A stretch of 64,000 nt of DNA from Cryptomeria japonica (taxonomy: Eukaryota > Streptophyta > Pinopsida > Cupressales > Cupressaceae): contig NC_081410.1 in assembly GCF_030272615.1 (NCBI RefSeq), positions 292,426,457 to 292,490,456 on the forward strand, read 5' to 3'. Each line of letters opens with the position of its first letter. The stretch's first letter is position 1. Made by a program: the position numbers and the translations under genes. The notes beneath the pieces are model-generated. The model ran no database searches and had not been told where the DNA came from. It saw only the letters and a list, made by a program, of their open reading frames with translations. Positions 43,210 through 54,987 of this stretch are shown here, piece by piece.

Positions 43210-46200
43210 ATGGCACCTAAGATCCAAGATCCCATTGTTGTCAAGAATGTAGAGAAGCCCTCACTAAAATACTCTTTGACTCCCAAAGTTGCATCTGAAC
43301 TGGATGACAAAACCACTTTTTCACTCATCCCAGATAGAGTGTTGTTAGTCGAGGATGTGAGATTCTTCACCAAATGTCGTGTTGAAGAACTCAGTCATGT
43401 TGAAATTAAAGACACCTATGATGAATTATGCACAGATGGTAAATTAAATAGTAAGTATGAGCACATTAAGATCAAGGGATTAACTGAAGCCCTAACCTAT
43501 CCCCGTGTGTTCAAACCCCAGTGGGTCAAGTTTGTTCTGAGTAGAGTTCACGATGATTTCATGTGGCTAGAAGAGCAACCATTTAAGATTACCAAGGAAA
43601 TCATTCATCTGATTACCGGTTACCCTATTTATGATCATGCCCGAGCCCAAAAGATGATATCACAAAAGGAATTGATCAGTTTAACCGGAGTGGAATCAGA
43701 TTGCAGAGGATTAAAATTGAACAATGTCACAGATGAAGAACTAAAATTTGCCATAAGAGTAATAGGTTACTGTTTCTTCCAATCAACAAGGGAAAATAGT
43801 GTACCCTGTGCAGCAGTAGACCTAGCATACAAAATTGTGAAAAAGGGAATGAAAATTGATCTATGTGAGGTGTTGCTGAAGAACCTGTTTGAGAATTTGA
43901 ACACCATCAGGAAGCTGAAGAAAAACAACTCTGCTAATACACTAAAGTTTGGATCATTACTTGTATGCATGTTTTTCTATTTTGAAAAATTCTTTCCATT
44001 AGTCGGTAAAGTTGTTTGGGAGCTACACCGACCAATCACCCATCAGATCAATGACTTCATTAAGAAGTTAGGTGATAATTTCAATGATATTATGGATGAT
44101 TACTTCAGTAAGTTCCAAGAGAAAATGCATAACAGGTACCGGATTCCACCCCAGTTAGTGGAGAAATACAAAAATGACATATGTTTTGAAGTTGACACTG
44201 ATTACTATTATGTGAATGTTGTGGAACCAAGGACTCAATCTTTGTCACCTATGGGATATGAGATTGACTTTGACATCACACAACAACAAATTGATGCATT
44301 TCTTACATTACCAAGACATGCTACTGAGCTGAGGTATGGAACCTATGAGGAAGTGAAGGAAAAAGTAAAAATGAGCATTGTAGTACTCAAAGCTACAAGA
44401 AAGGCAACAAAGATGATAAAGGCATTATCAGAAAAATTTGGAGAAGACTCTTCCTCTACACCTATCAAAGGCACTATTGCCATTACCAAAGAGGAATCTG
44501 AAGCCCAAGAGGTAGCTATAACATTGAGCACCGAATTGCCTAAGGGAAAAGTGTTGAAGAGAAAGAAACAGGACACGTCAAAGGCCTCATTGACTCCACC
44601 TCCAAAGCAACCTAGCACTAGAGCATCTGTGGCTTCATCGAGTACGAAAACAAAGAGTGTTACTATTCCCAAGGTAACCAAGACCTACAAGAAATCTACT
44701 CAGAGACTCATTTTGGCAAAAGAGTCTAGTGATACCGAATCAGAGGATGCAAGCAAATTTCAGATTGTCAAAAGAAAGAAGGTAAATGTACATAGTGTTG
44801 AAAACTTTTGTGCTAATCTAAAAGAATATGGAGGATTTGGATCATTTAGATATGTTAAATATGAAACCAGAAATAATGATGAGAAGAGACAAATTGAAGA
44901 AGCTGTCATCTGCACACTTCTAAAATTCCGGTTAGCTCCATTGGAACTAGCTAAGTCACTTCCAAATGAACTTTATTTGCATATTGATAATAGGTGGAGG
45001 TATGCAATGGACTCAGAGAAATAGATCAAAGAAAGAAGTCTGGTTCATCTCTTTCCTAACATGTCAGTAGTTGAAATAAAAGAACATCTGACAACCTACA
45101 ACTCAAAGTTTCTTGTCAAACAAAGAGCCTTAAAACTAATGAATGGGCTATATATTGAAGTTGAAAATGAGACAAAAGCAAAATGGCAGGAAATCTTTAA
45201 AATCAAGGATGTCAGTGAGTAAGCTACAGTTGAAATTGTTGATGTCACCGAGCAAGATCCTGATGTTACTGAGCAAGACCCTGCTGACACCATTCAAATA
45301 GATGAAGATGTCATGGATACAGAGGCACCGGAATAGGAAATGATAGAAGGCAATGCATATGCAAAACTTGAATCTAGTGAATCAGTCTTGGAACAAGTTC
45401 AGCCTTATCCACCAGTCAAACAACTTGTCTCAACCAAAACCCCTCAGGACACAGAACAAGGCACAAAAGGCCACAAGTCTACAACATGAAAAGGTACTAC
45501 TCAAGAACAGACATCTCAAGCACCTTCTAGCACTGAGAATGTTACAATTGAGACACCAAAGGACTCTATAGAGGCTAAAGAAACTAACCAAAGTGTTGCC
45601 TCTACCAAGCAACCTACCGAGGGTCATCAAGCCTCACAAGCCATTGTCTTAGTTCCATCGGTGAAAGGTAAAGAAAAGAAGATGAAAAAGCATAGTTTTA
45701 AAGTTGATTTATCAAAACCAATAGTGTTTCCCAATATAGATATATCAAAAATTAAAGGGGCGAGCACTCATTGATTTCGGTGAACTATGCAAAGCAAAGG
45801 CCGAACAAGAGAAGCAAATGGCGATTCAAAAGAAAAATAAGGTACTTCAAAAGGTGAAAGCACTCTTAATAGATATGCTACCTGAAGCTATAGTATCAAG
45901 AGATGCAACCATCCACATTAAATTGGATGAACTCCTAACAAAGATAGAGACATCTAGAGTAGATGCATCGGAGTATTTGAGCAAGCTAAAAGACAAAGAG
46001 CTCACTGCCAAAATGATAGAAGAAGTACAGAAAGCTATAGCTATTGGCAAAGTTAAACTTGTCAAATTTATTGCTGAGTTGACTCCTCAACTCATTCTTT
46101 ATTTATTTCAAAAACTCTACACATTTTCTTTATTCATTAAAGACATTAAGAATAAAACAGAGGCAATTGAGAGAGAAATCACCGATCTCTCAAATAAGTT

Positions 46201-46552
46201 GACCACAAAGCCAAATTCAGTTCAGAATTTCTATACAAGATTACAATAGCTCATGGCTCAACAATTGGACCTAAGAAATGAATAACACAAGATCAGGATG
46301 GACATAATGACACTTCAGACATTATTCCTTCCTCATCTTTCATCTGTCCAAGAACAGATCAACTGAGCCACCTCCTTATCTACTACACAAGAGGGAAGCA
46401 CTCTAGATGGCTTAATATCATTATTGGCTGATATTCAAGCACAAAATTCTTTAATGGATAGTGTAAAGATTGCACTCTCTATCACTCTCACCGAAGCACG
46501 GACCAACTATAAATCCATTTTTGACCAGTTACCACCCCCGAATGGTAATTAA
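43210..46552 (+). pseudogene. Element B ORF2: about 1,110-codon protein of unknown function
   Basis: Begins MAPKIQDPIVVKNVEKPSLK at ATG 43210; open for 604 codons to a TAG at 45022, then readable in the same frame through stops at 45220 (TAA), 45334 (TAG) and 45487 (TGA). A frameshift near 45765 leads into MAIQKKNKVLQKVKALLIDM and on to TAA 46550. Residues 1-410 look globular (VKFVLSRVHDDFMWLEEQPF, LIRVIGYCFF-like and LKFGSLLVCMFFYF helices, MGYEIDFDI). A Lys/Thr/Pro-rich disordered part follows, with a second small folded block (FQIVKRKKVNVHSVENF). The end is helical, probably coiled coil. There are no polymerase, protease, nuclease or integrase motifs. C ORF2 matches in length and in scattered blocks. 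A distant link to plant-transposon or mobile-domain proteins is possible but not shown. Confidence 0.8.
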
Positions 46553-46957
46553 GTTTTGATGTTTGTCAAAAAGGGGGAGTGATATGATATAGTATCAAGG
46601 GAGTGATATGATACAGTATTGGGGGAGTGTAATATTCAAAGTATCAAACAAAAGGAGTATAGTATACAAGGGGAGCATACCAAGCAGAGCAAGTAGAGTA
46701 TCCAAGAGCAGTGAACCGAGCAGTGAATAGGACAGTAAGCAAAGATCAAGAGAAACACATGGAACATTGATCTCCAAGCATGCAAAATCAGAGTTTTGTA
46801 CAAGTATATCGATAAGGGGAGTATATCTGGATATATTATTTCATTGACTATTGTATATACTGTTAGTATAGTCAAATTTTGCAAGTATATAGATTATTGA
46901 GTTATAACTTTGAAAGTAGTTTTTGTCAAACATCTCAACTAATGTCAAAAGGGGAGA
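46553..46957 (+). other. Element B 3' spacer with PPT-like words and the PPT
   Basis: After ORF2 the words AAAAAGGGGGAG (46569), CAAGGGAG, TTGGGGGAG (46618), AAGGGGAG (46668) and AAGGGGAG (46815) recur, ending with the PPT AAAAGGGGAGA at 46947-46957 next to the 3' LTR. The phrase GTGATATGATA occurs twice (46580, 46602). No ORF. Confidence 0.8.
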
Positions 46958-46958
46958 T

Positions 46959-48082
46959 TGTTACTACTTATCAAGTTGCCATTAGTTTTATGTTCAAAGT
47001 TATTCTATATACTCTAGTCAGTTATCTCTACCGAGATATTTAGTCAGTATGCATAGTCCAGTCGGTTATTGAAGAAAGTAGTCTCAGAACGTAGTTTACA
47101 CCGAGCTATCTACTGAGTATCATTATATGTCTATCGAGTAGCAAAGATGACACACCGAGTGAAACATGTTACCAGATTCATTGAACCTGGACATACATAT
47201 GAAAACATGTTACAAGATCGAGGAACATCTAACTGTTATCACATTGGAAATTGCACTTAAAGATTGTGTATGATTTTGAGGTCATCTAACCAATGAAATA
47301 TTTTGCATGGTTATTCATTCGATAAAACATGTTTGTAAGATCGAAGCAATCAATGGATCACTGACATAAGAGATCTATTTATATAGCATGAGTTAAGAAT
47401 TAAAAAGGTGTGTGCATGAGTGTAAGAAGATTGTTACAGAGACACAGAGGTCACCGAGAAGGATTTCAGAGAACAGTCAAAGAACAAAGTAAACAAAACG
47501 GTTTACTGAGTTACTATATGGGTTACCAAAGTATGCTATAAGCAAGGTAATCTATTCTAAGCACATTGAATCTGCTATAACATTCCAGATGTAAAGTTGC
47601 AGATATTTGTAATGATTTATTGTAATATTTTGAAGTTGTAAGAGAAACCTTTAACAAGGTAAAAGACTCTAATCAAGTCCATAAATTGTAAAACCTCTAA
47701 CCAGGTGCAGCATTTAGTTTGAGTGTTGTAAAATCCTTTAGCAAGGCAGATCTAAAAGATCTTGTTACTCCTAACAGGGTAAGCTATCAGAAATAGCTAA
47801 ACATGTAGCTCTAACCGAGCAATCTTTATTATTGCAGTAGTGAAGTTGTGGGTGCCATCCCCACCGCAATTTTTCTCTCTAACCAAGAGTTTCTGCGTAA
47901 CCAAAATATATGTGTTATGGAGTGAATCATGTATGATTGTTATCTATTTGTTCTAGCTTTATATTGTGTTACTGCACTATTCGGTTTATGCATAACAGTA
48001 AAGTTATTATTGAAGAAAAGTTTTGAAGTACTGATTCACCCCTCCCCTCTCAGTACATTAGCTTTCCATATTGGGCCTAACA
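46959..48082 (+). repeat. Element B 3' LTR
   Basis: TG at 46959, CA at 48082. It aligns with 40086-41220 throughout; differences are mostly transitions plus a short indel near 47160. Confidence 0.93.
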
Positions 48083-48244
48083 TTCTGGAGTACAAAGAGT
48101 TATATAGGGAAACATGCAAACCTCACCTTTTGACAGAGGACATAGACAAAGAGGTCAGTAAAATACAAAAAAAAAATGATGACATAGCGGATAACTTAAT
48201 TGGTTTATCTCGTCACATATTAGTTTTTGAGCAAGAAATGGTAG
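48083..48244 (+). pseudogene. Element C ORF2, middle fragment between B and A
   Basis: Open coding sequence LEYKELYRETCKPHLLTEDI followed by a Lys/Asp-rich helix, ending at the A insertion. It joins in frame to 37195-40085 on the left and to 60767 onward on the right. Confidence 0.8.
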
Positions 48245-48249
48245 GATTT
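48245..48249. repeat. Target-site duplication of A, left
   Basis: GATTT here and GATTT at 60762-60766, a perfect 5-bp match directly outside TG and CA. Confidence 0.92.
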
Positions 48250-48710
48250 TGTCATGCCCAAAATTTAGGGCAAGAACGGTATAAATTTTTTTTTTAAATA
48301 ACCACTAAATAACAATAAGTTCGCTAACATGAAACGCACTAACAAGTTTTCATCTTAACTATGTTTAGAATGAACTTTATCTACTAACTTAAATAATGAA
48401 AATAATTTAAGATTAAATATGGATTAAAATGGACTAGCTTTATTGTCGCTCAATCTATTTAATTTAAAATTAAATATCAACTTCATTAATATATAGTTAA
48501 TAAACATCTCAATCTATTTAAATTTAAAATAAATATTAACTTCATTAATATTTATTTCATGAATCCCTCAATCTATTTAAATTTAAAATAAATATTAATT
48601 TCATTAATATTTACACAACTCAGCTTATTTAAATTTAAAATCAAATATTACTTCATTATTATTTGATTCATAACATCTCAATCTTTTGAAATTTAAAATT
48701 AAATAATTCA

Positions 48711-48745
<35 letters not shown>

Positions 48746-51514
48746 CCTAAAAGGGTTTACCCATGCAAACCCTAACCCTTATTTATTTTATAAAATAAGC
48801 CCCTTATTTTATTTTATTATTATTAACCATGTTTTACCCTAGCCCTAACCGGGCTAGGTTTTTTTTTTTTTTTTTTACATTACTCCTTACTTATTTACCC
48901 TATCCCTAACCGGGCTAGGGTTCCATTTTATTTTCTTTGTTTGCAGGGGAACTCGGGTGGTGGCCATGGCGGGATCAACCGAGTTGCAACAGGGCGGTGA
49001 CGATGAGTTTAGCAGTGAGCGACATAAGTGGAAGAGGCGGACGGTGGGGGGCTTGCTCCCCACAGAGACGGTGGCGTCATCGTTGTGGGTCGCTGCCCAC
49101 AGTGGAGGCCGAGGCCTTCCACTATGGGTTGGGGCCCACAGTGGTAGCTGCGGCCGCCACTGGGGAGCCCACGCCCACTATGTATAAGGGCCGCCCTACG
49201 GGGTAACCGCAAGGGTCAAGCCCAATAAGTTTTATTTTATTTTATTTAAAAACAAAATTTAAATTGTTATTTATTTATTTATTTATTTTTTAAATATAAT
49301 TATATATATATATAGCATTTTTATACACATGCAGGCATAAATACACTTTCTCTTTGGGTGATAATTATTCTGATTTTAGATATATATAAAAAGAATAAAT
49401 GGATTAATACTTTCCTATTTTATTTACAACAAGGGTATATATATATATTTTTTCCTAAGCAATAACTATACATGTATTTTATTTCTTCCTTCTACTATAT
49501 ACATGACTAGATTTATTAGTTTTACCAGCAACTAAAGAATCTAGATTTTATTTAATTAAGACTATATTAGAATAGCGATTATCATTTTCGAAATAAATAA
49601 TTTTACAGACTTTGCAAAAAGAAAACCTACAGCAATTAATAAAAGATAGACTTATTTTATTATAGGCATAAAGTAATAGACTAATCATAGTTAATTTCAC
49701 ACAACAAATTTAACAAGTTAAAATTTTACATTTACTAGATAAATATCTATTTGGTTACTAATTTCTGAAATAACTGAAAGGATAATTTCCCAGAAAATAT
49801 TCTATTCTAAAGTGCATTTACAGAAAACAGAATTTAAATGATTTATATGCAACCTATAATATGCATGCAACACTAATCTCATTATTTCCTTTTTTTTTTT
49901 TTAATTTTATTTTGAATGCATACGAATTAAGTAACTTTCTTGCTTTGCAATTTAATACAAAAAAAAAAAACACATTAGATATAACATTTCGAGCTTTGGA
50001 AAAATTCTAAATTTATAAATGCACAAATTCTTTTCTACAATAAATAGCATACTAAAATATTACAACTTTTTTTTTTAAAAGGAAACGTATTTCAAGAATA
50101 CACTTTTATCACTATATAATGGGTCTCTCATTACCAACAAATGAGGACCCCCTTTTTGTTTCTTTCAAATAAAAATTACATTTACAAATAAATTTTCTGC
50201 AACCAATAACTCCTGCAACCTTCCACTTGTCCTACTCTTTTCTTCCGACAATCCTGCAATGTAAATAATATCTATGACCATGGAGTGCTCACCTCCCAGC
50301 CTAGGCTAATTGGTAGCCACCCCTGAGCTCGGAGAACCAAGCCCTAGACGAGAAACAAACATGCAAACACAAAAGGGATAGAATGCACACAAATTCAGAC
50401 GCACTCCCATCCCGGTTACACTGCACCACACTTTGGTGATGACCTTTTTAAGGGTGGTAGTGGACCAATACCTAGAGGAGAACTACAAGTATGGAAAACA
50501 TGTAGCCACCTCATGGCACAAAAAATACATCAAGAATTGCAACCCCTTATTCCTTATGCCCCCCAAGGCATTCTAGCCTTATTTCCCTACTTATGACCCA
50601 CATTGCACAAACAGGCCATGCAGCAAGGGTCACACAAAAATCCCTTGTGATCGCTCTCATAATGAGAGTCTCTCATTCGAGGGCTCTCTAAAGTTTATTT
50701 TTGGGTCAAACCTATGTTGACCAACCCCAAAGATTCTTTACCCAAGGTATTTATGACATCACGTTACATTAATTGAAAAAGCTATAGTTGAACACTTTCC
50801 CACCAAGAGACAAAAATAAAAATTCAAACTTAAACCCACACATGTGTCAAGTGACACAAAGAAAACACTTTTACAATTTAATACATGAAGTCGTCTCTTG
50901 TGGATTTTACACAAATCAATTAAATAACACTTAACACACATGCATCATATACTATTACAAATAAAATACAACACAAACAGGGTGTTGTCTCTCCAAATAG
51001 ACAAACCCTAGCTTACGAACATACATAGGTCTAGGTTTGGTTCTCTGTAATATTTTCATGGTCACATGTATAACTTCTTGCGCATCTCAATGTACACATT
51101 AGTACTTTCAAATATCCACATATAATATAATTCAAAGGAATAATAATAATACACATCATCACTTGCATACAATTTACATCTGAACAAATTAAATACATCT
51201 TTTATCCAAGCAATTTCACATAAGCAATTCATCCTAATTCTCATAAACTTAAACATACATCATAATTCTATTATCATAGTAAAGTCCTGCAAATTCAATA
51301 ATGACATTTATCACCGCAATTTCATCTTATTCAAAAATCATGTAGTGTTCTATCTCATAAAGCATATAAATAAATCATCAATATATAGCAATATTATCCA
51401 AATCTTGAAATCATATAAGTTCTAAATTCCAAAATGCATCAAAATAAAGTATCCATAATAGTCTCAATATAAAGACCACTGAAATGTCAGACTAAGTCAA
51501 GGTGAGGCCTCACA
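48250..51514 (-). repeat. Element A 3' LTR
   Basis: TG at 48250 and CA at 51514, 3,265 bp. Compared with the other LTR it lacks a block of about 680 bp (present at 59256-59937) and has much shorter TA repeats. It includes a GC-rich island at 48950-49215 in otherwise AT-rich DNA. Confidence 0.95.
48712..48741. repeat. (TA)n microsatellite in the A 3' LTR
   Basis: About 15 TA units. The partner LTR has an interrupted, longer version at 56930-56980. Confidence 0.95.
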
Positions 51515-51526
51515 CCCTCCCCCTCT
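51515..51526 (-). other. Element A polypurine tract
   Basis: Minus strand AGAGGGGGAGGG directly before the 3' LTR. The pol stop codon (TAG, complement of 51525-51527) overlaps its edge. Confidence 0.9.
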
Positions 51527-51830
51527 AGGCATTAACTTCCTCCTGGAGTTCATCAAAGAGGTGGGGGTACTCTGATCTCATACGTGCTGCGTCCTCCCAT
51601 GAAGTCGTAACCTCATCATAACAATCCCATTGGACCCTAACCTGGTCTAGCTCTCGACCTCGAAGGGCCAGCATCCGGCGTGCCAAAATGCGAATGGGCT
51701 CCAAAGCTAGCTGCCCGTCTGACTCCACCTGCAAGGCATCCCAATCTAAAATATGAGACTCATCATAGATATATTTCCTCAAAACTGATACATGAAACAC
51801 ATCATGGATGCGTGACAGGCTAGGTGGCAA
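51525..51830 (-). pseudogene. Element A integrase C-terminus with chromodomain-like end
   Basis: Minus strand PPSLSRIHDVFHVSVLRKYI (the conserved HDVFHVS box of Gypsy integrase), then VRVQWDCYDEVTTSWEDAAR and MRSEYPHLFDE, matching the chromodomain-like tail of chromoviruses (V-x-W...TWE...PxLF). Such tails steer integration to particular chromatin. It ends at the TAG next to the PPT. This part is intact over 101 codons. Confidence 0.9.
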
Positions 51831-51839
51831 TGCTAAATG

Positions 51840-52818
51840 GTAGGCAACTGGGCCTATCCTCTCAAGAATCTCAAAAGGTCCTACAAAGTGAGGTGCGAGC
51901 TTAGAACCCTTTTCTGTAAGGGATTGGACTCTTATGCAGTCACACTCTCAAGAAGACTCTGTCTCCAACCAAGTAGCTATGATCTATCCTCTTTGCAATA
52001 GCATATTTCTTCTATCTATCCTGAGCCTCTCTAAGATGCTGCCTAATGAAATCCACTTGCTGTTCCATATCCTGAACTATCTTAGGACCAATAGCAACTC
52101 TGTCCTCTATGCGATCCCAACTCAAAGGTGTCCTGCAAGGCCTGCCATATAATGCTTGATAGGGTGGCATCCCCAAAGAAGTGTGATGCCCATTGTTATA
52201 GGAAAACTCCACTAAGGGAAGATACTCCTCCCACCTGGTCTGATGATCCATGACGTACATGCGAAGCATATCCTCTAATACCTAATTTACCCTCTTTGTC
52301 TGACCATCTATTTTCGGGTGATAGGCTGTACTAAAATTGAGCTTAGTGCTCATAGCTGCCTATAATGACTTCCAAAAGGAAGAAGTGAAAAGAGAATCCC
52401 TATCAGAAATAATCTTGCGGGGCATGCCATGAAGGCTAACAATGTCTCGCAAGAACACCTGTGCTACTGCTGGAGCTGTGAATGTAGTACGAACTGGTGA
52501 AAAGTGGGCCACTTTGGTCAACTTGTCAACTATCACCAAGATAGCATCATGGCGATGAGAAGACATAGGAAGACCAATGATGAAATCCATGGATATAGTA
52601 TCCCACTTCCACTCTAGTATAGCATGAGACTGGAGCAACCCACCTAGATGGAGGTGCTCCGCCTTTACTCTCTGACACTCGAGGCATCGAGCTACTATCT
52701 CAGCAATGAGCTGTTGCATTCCTGGCCAATGATATAATTGCCTCAAGTCAGCATGCAACTTTTTAACTCTACGATGCACTGTATAAGGAGCTCTATGAGC
52801 CTCCATGACAATAAACTC
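51840..52818 (-). pseudogene. Element A integrase core
   Basis: From 52806: HADLRQLYHWPGMQQLIAEI with CLECQRVKAEH (HHCC zinc site), WDTISMDFIIGLPMS (first Asp), KIISDRDSLFTSSFWKSL (second Asp), then a TAG at 52360-52362. The core continues with VEFSYNNGHHTSLGMPPYQA and LYGRPCRTPL. Further TAG stops at 52282-52284 and 52012-52014 each fall where this family has Gln. The catalytic Glu region is between 52290 and 52360. Confidence 0.9.
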
Positions 52819-53538
52819 TCACAATCCCTCAGAGGAAGGTACATAAATGCACCCTTTGTGGCATAACAATCCATCGGACTCCAAAGAATAATCCACATAT
52901 TTCCCCTCTAGAGTAACCTGAGATCGTATTACCTGACCAACCTCTGCATACCATCCATCCTCTGGTAAGTGTTGTAGTATACGATCTCTCAAATCCATGC
53001 CCATAGATATGGTGTAAACCTCATGACGTCTCCTACTCAAAGCATCTACAACTACGTTTTCCTTTCCTTTGATGTAGTGAACATCAAAATCATATTTGCA
53101 CAAGAACTCCATCCATCTCCTCTGACATGCATTAAGGTTCGGCTGAGTGAAAATGTACCGAAGACTCTGATGATCTGAATGCAGCTCGAAGTGATGACCT
53201 AAAAGGAAGTGTCTCCACCTCACAAGTGCATGCACTACTACTGCAAGCTCAAGGTCATGAGTGGGATAATTAAGTTCATGAGTCTTAAGTTTCCTAGATT
53301 CAAAAGCTATAGCCCTACCATCCTACATAAGAACTACTCCTAAACCCTCTAGTGAAGCATCTGTACACACCATGAAGTTAGCTATGGGATCTAGTACCAC
53401 AAGGATAGGAGCACTAGTAAGTGCCTTCTTGAGTTCCTGGAAGGCCTTCTCGCACTTCTCTGTCCACTCAAATTTTTTCCCTTTACGCTGAAGAGAAGAA
53501 ATAGGGTGTACGACTCTGGAGAATCCCTCGACAAAATG
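52819..53538 (-). pseudogene. Element A RNase H and tether
   Basis: Minus strand: a GVVLM-TAG-DGRAI block (TAG at 53323-53325 where Gln is usual), then HALVRWRHFLLGHHFELHSD (Asp), QRRWMEFLCKYDFDVHYIKG and VVDALSRRR (last Asp). The tether region to 52819 leads into integrase. Confidence 0.88.
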
Positions 53539-54732
53539 TTAGTAATACCCTACTAAGCCCATGAAACTCTGGACCTCTATCACACTAGTTGGTGCTGGCC
53601 AATCCATAATAGCCCTAATCTTTGATGGGTCAACTGAGATCCCATCACTGGAAATAACGTGCCCAAGGTACTTGACCTCTGATCGAAAGAAAGCACACTT
53701 TGATAAACTACCAAACAACTGGTTATCACGTAAACACTGCAATACCTATTTCAGGTGCTCCACATGCTCCTTCTCATTCCGAGAATATATCAGTATATCA
53801 TTGAGAAACACAATAACAAAGCTGTCCAGAAATGTATAGAATACCCCATTCATGAGGCTCATAAAAACTGCTAGGGCATTTGTAAGTCCGAATGGAACTA
53901 CGGTGAACTCATAGTGACCATATCTAGTGCGAAATGCGGTCTTGTGGATATCACTCTCCACTATTCTCAGCTAATGGTATCCTGACTTCAGATCTATTTT
54001 GGAAAAGACTTTGGCACCCTGAAGCTAGTCAAATAAATCATCAATTCTAGGCAAAGGATATCGGTTCTTGATGGTTACTTTATTTAGCTGTCGATAATCC
54101 ATACATAATCGGAGAGATCCGTCCTTCTTGTTAATGAAGATGATTGGTGCACCCCAAGGGGATACGCTAGGATGAATATGACCCTTCTCAAGGAGTTCCT
54201 CAAGCTGCATTTTGAGTTCATTAATCTCATTTGTGGTCATCCTATAAGGTGCTCTGGAAACTAGCTCGGCTCTTGGTACTAGGTCTATATGAAAATCAAT
54301 CTCTCTACAGGGTGACATTCCTGGTAACTCTGAAGGAAACACATCCGAATATCCCTTAAGGATAGGATGGTCGTCAAGTGATGTTTCTTTCTCTTCCTCT
54401 TCTCCTTTGTCACTGATAGTGATAGCAAAAAGTTGACATCCCTTTCGCATGCTCCGCTTAAGCTGCATTGCGGAGATCATACGAAGAGACACGGGCCTCT
54501 GAATCCTGGTGATAACTATGGGTGAACCATGATCATCCTCACACTTGATCATTTTCAGGCGGCAATCCATCTTGGCTCTATGGGCATAAAGCCAATCCAT
54601 GCCAAGTACGATACCATAAGATCCAAGTGGTGTCACTCTAAGGTCTACTAAAGTGGTGGTCTTGCCAATCTGCAACTGACATGCCCTAACCTCTGATTCC
54701 ACTGACACTCTAGCCCCTGAAGCTAATTCCAC
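53539..54732 (-). pseudogene. Element A reverse transcriptase with protease C-terminus
   Basis: From 54732: [18 protein letters not shown] (end of protease), then [40 protein letters not shown] and [23 protein letters not shown] stops occur at 54025-54027, 53971-53973 and 53746-53748, all at Gln positions of this lineage. The catalytic box reads [16 protein letters not shown], first Asp replaced by Asn. VKYLGHVISSDGISVDPSKI and the GLVGYY block follow, ending at a TAA at 53539-53541. Confidence 0.92.
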
Positions 54733-54747
54733 TTCCCAACTGACACC

Positions 54748-54987
54748 CTATCTAGTTACCACTAGCCTGCAACGCTCCACAACCAATGGAGATATAAAGG
54801 AGTCAGTAGCTCCTAAATCAAACAAAATAGATACATTGTTACCTTTGATCATACCTACAGACTCGATGACCGTGGCCTGATGCTCAGCCTGGCAGTTGTC
54901 AACCACTGCGAATACTCTATGGGACCTGCCCATATCACCAACTGTCATCTCTGAAGTGGCCATCCACTGATTCCCTGCCATCTGACC
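54748..54987 (-). pseudogene. Element A aspartic protease
   Basis: Minus strand NNVSILFDLGATDSFISPLV: the catalytic D-S-G reads D-L-G. TAG stops bound the piece at 54748-54750 and 54988-54990. Confidence 0.87.

Larger units (their letters stand above)
40086..48082 (+). mobile_element. Element B: non-autonomous LTR element, relative of C
   Basis: 7,997 bp with LTRs at 40086-41220 (1,135 bp) and 46959-48082 (1,124 bp), initiator-Met PBS, PPT and a candidate duplication. The internal 5.7 kb holds ORF1 (coiled coil with five CCHC knuckles) and ORF2 (43210-46552). No pol domain is present in any frame. The LTRs differ from those of C in sequence but share the U5 block, the TTCACCCCTCCCCTCTCAGT block and the PPT type. 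B lies inside ORF2 of C, so it moved later than C. Confidence 0.9.

Noticed and set aside
48768-48782. AAACCCTAACCCTTA, telomere-like
   Set aside because: Only two units, inside an LTR of A and repeated in its partner (57001 onward); not a telomere tract.
48937-49206. GC-rich open frames (48937-49206 and 57170-57457) that look like a gene
   Set aside because: Both are in LTRs of A, follow GC content and palindromes, and differ in frame between copies.
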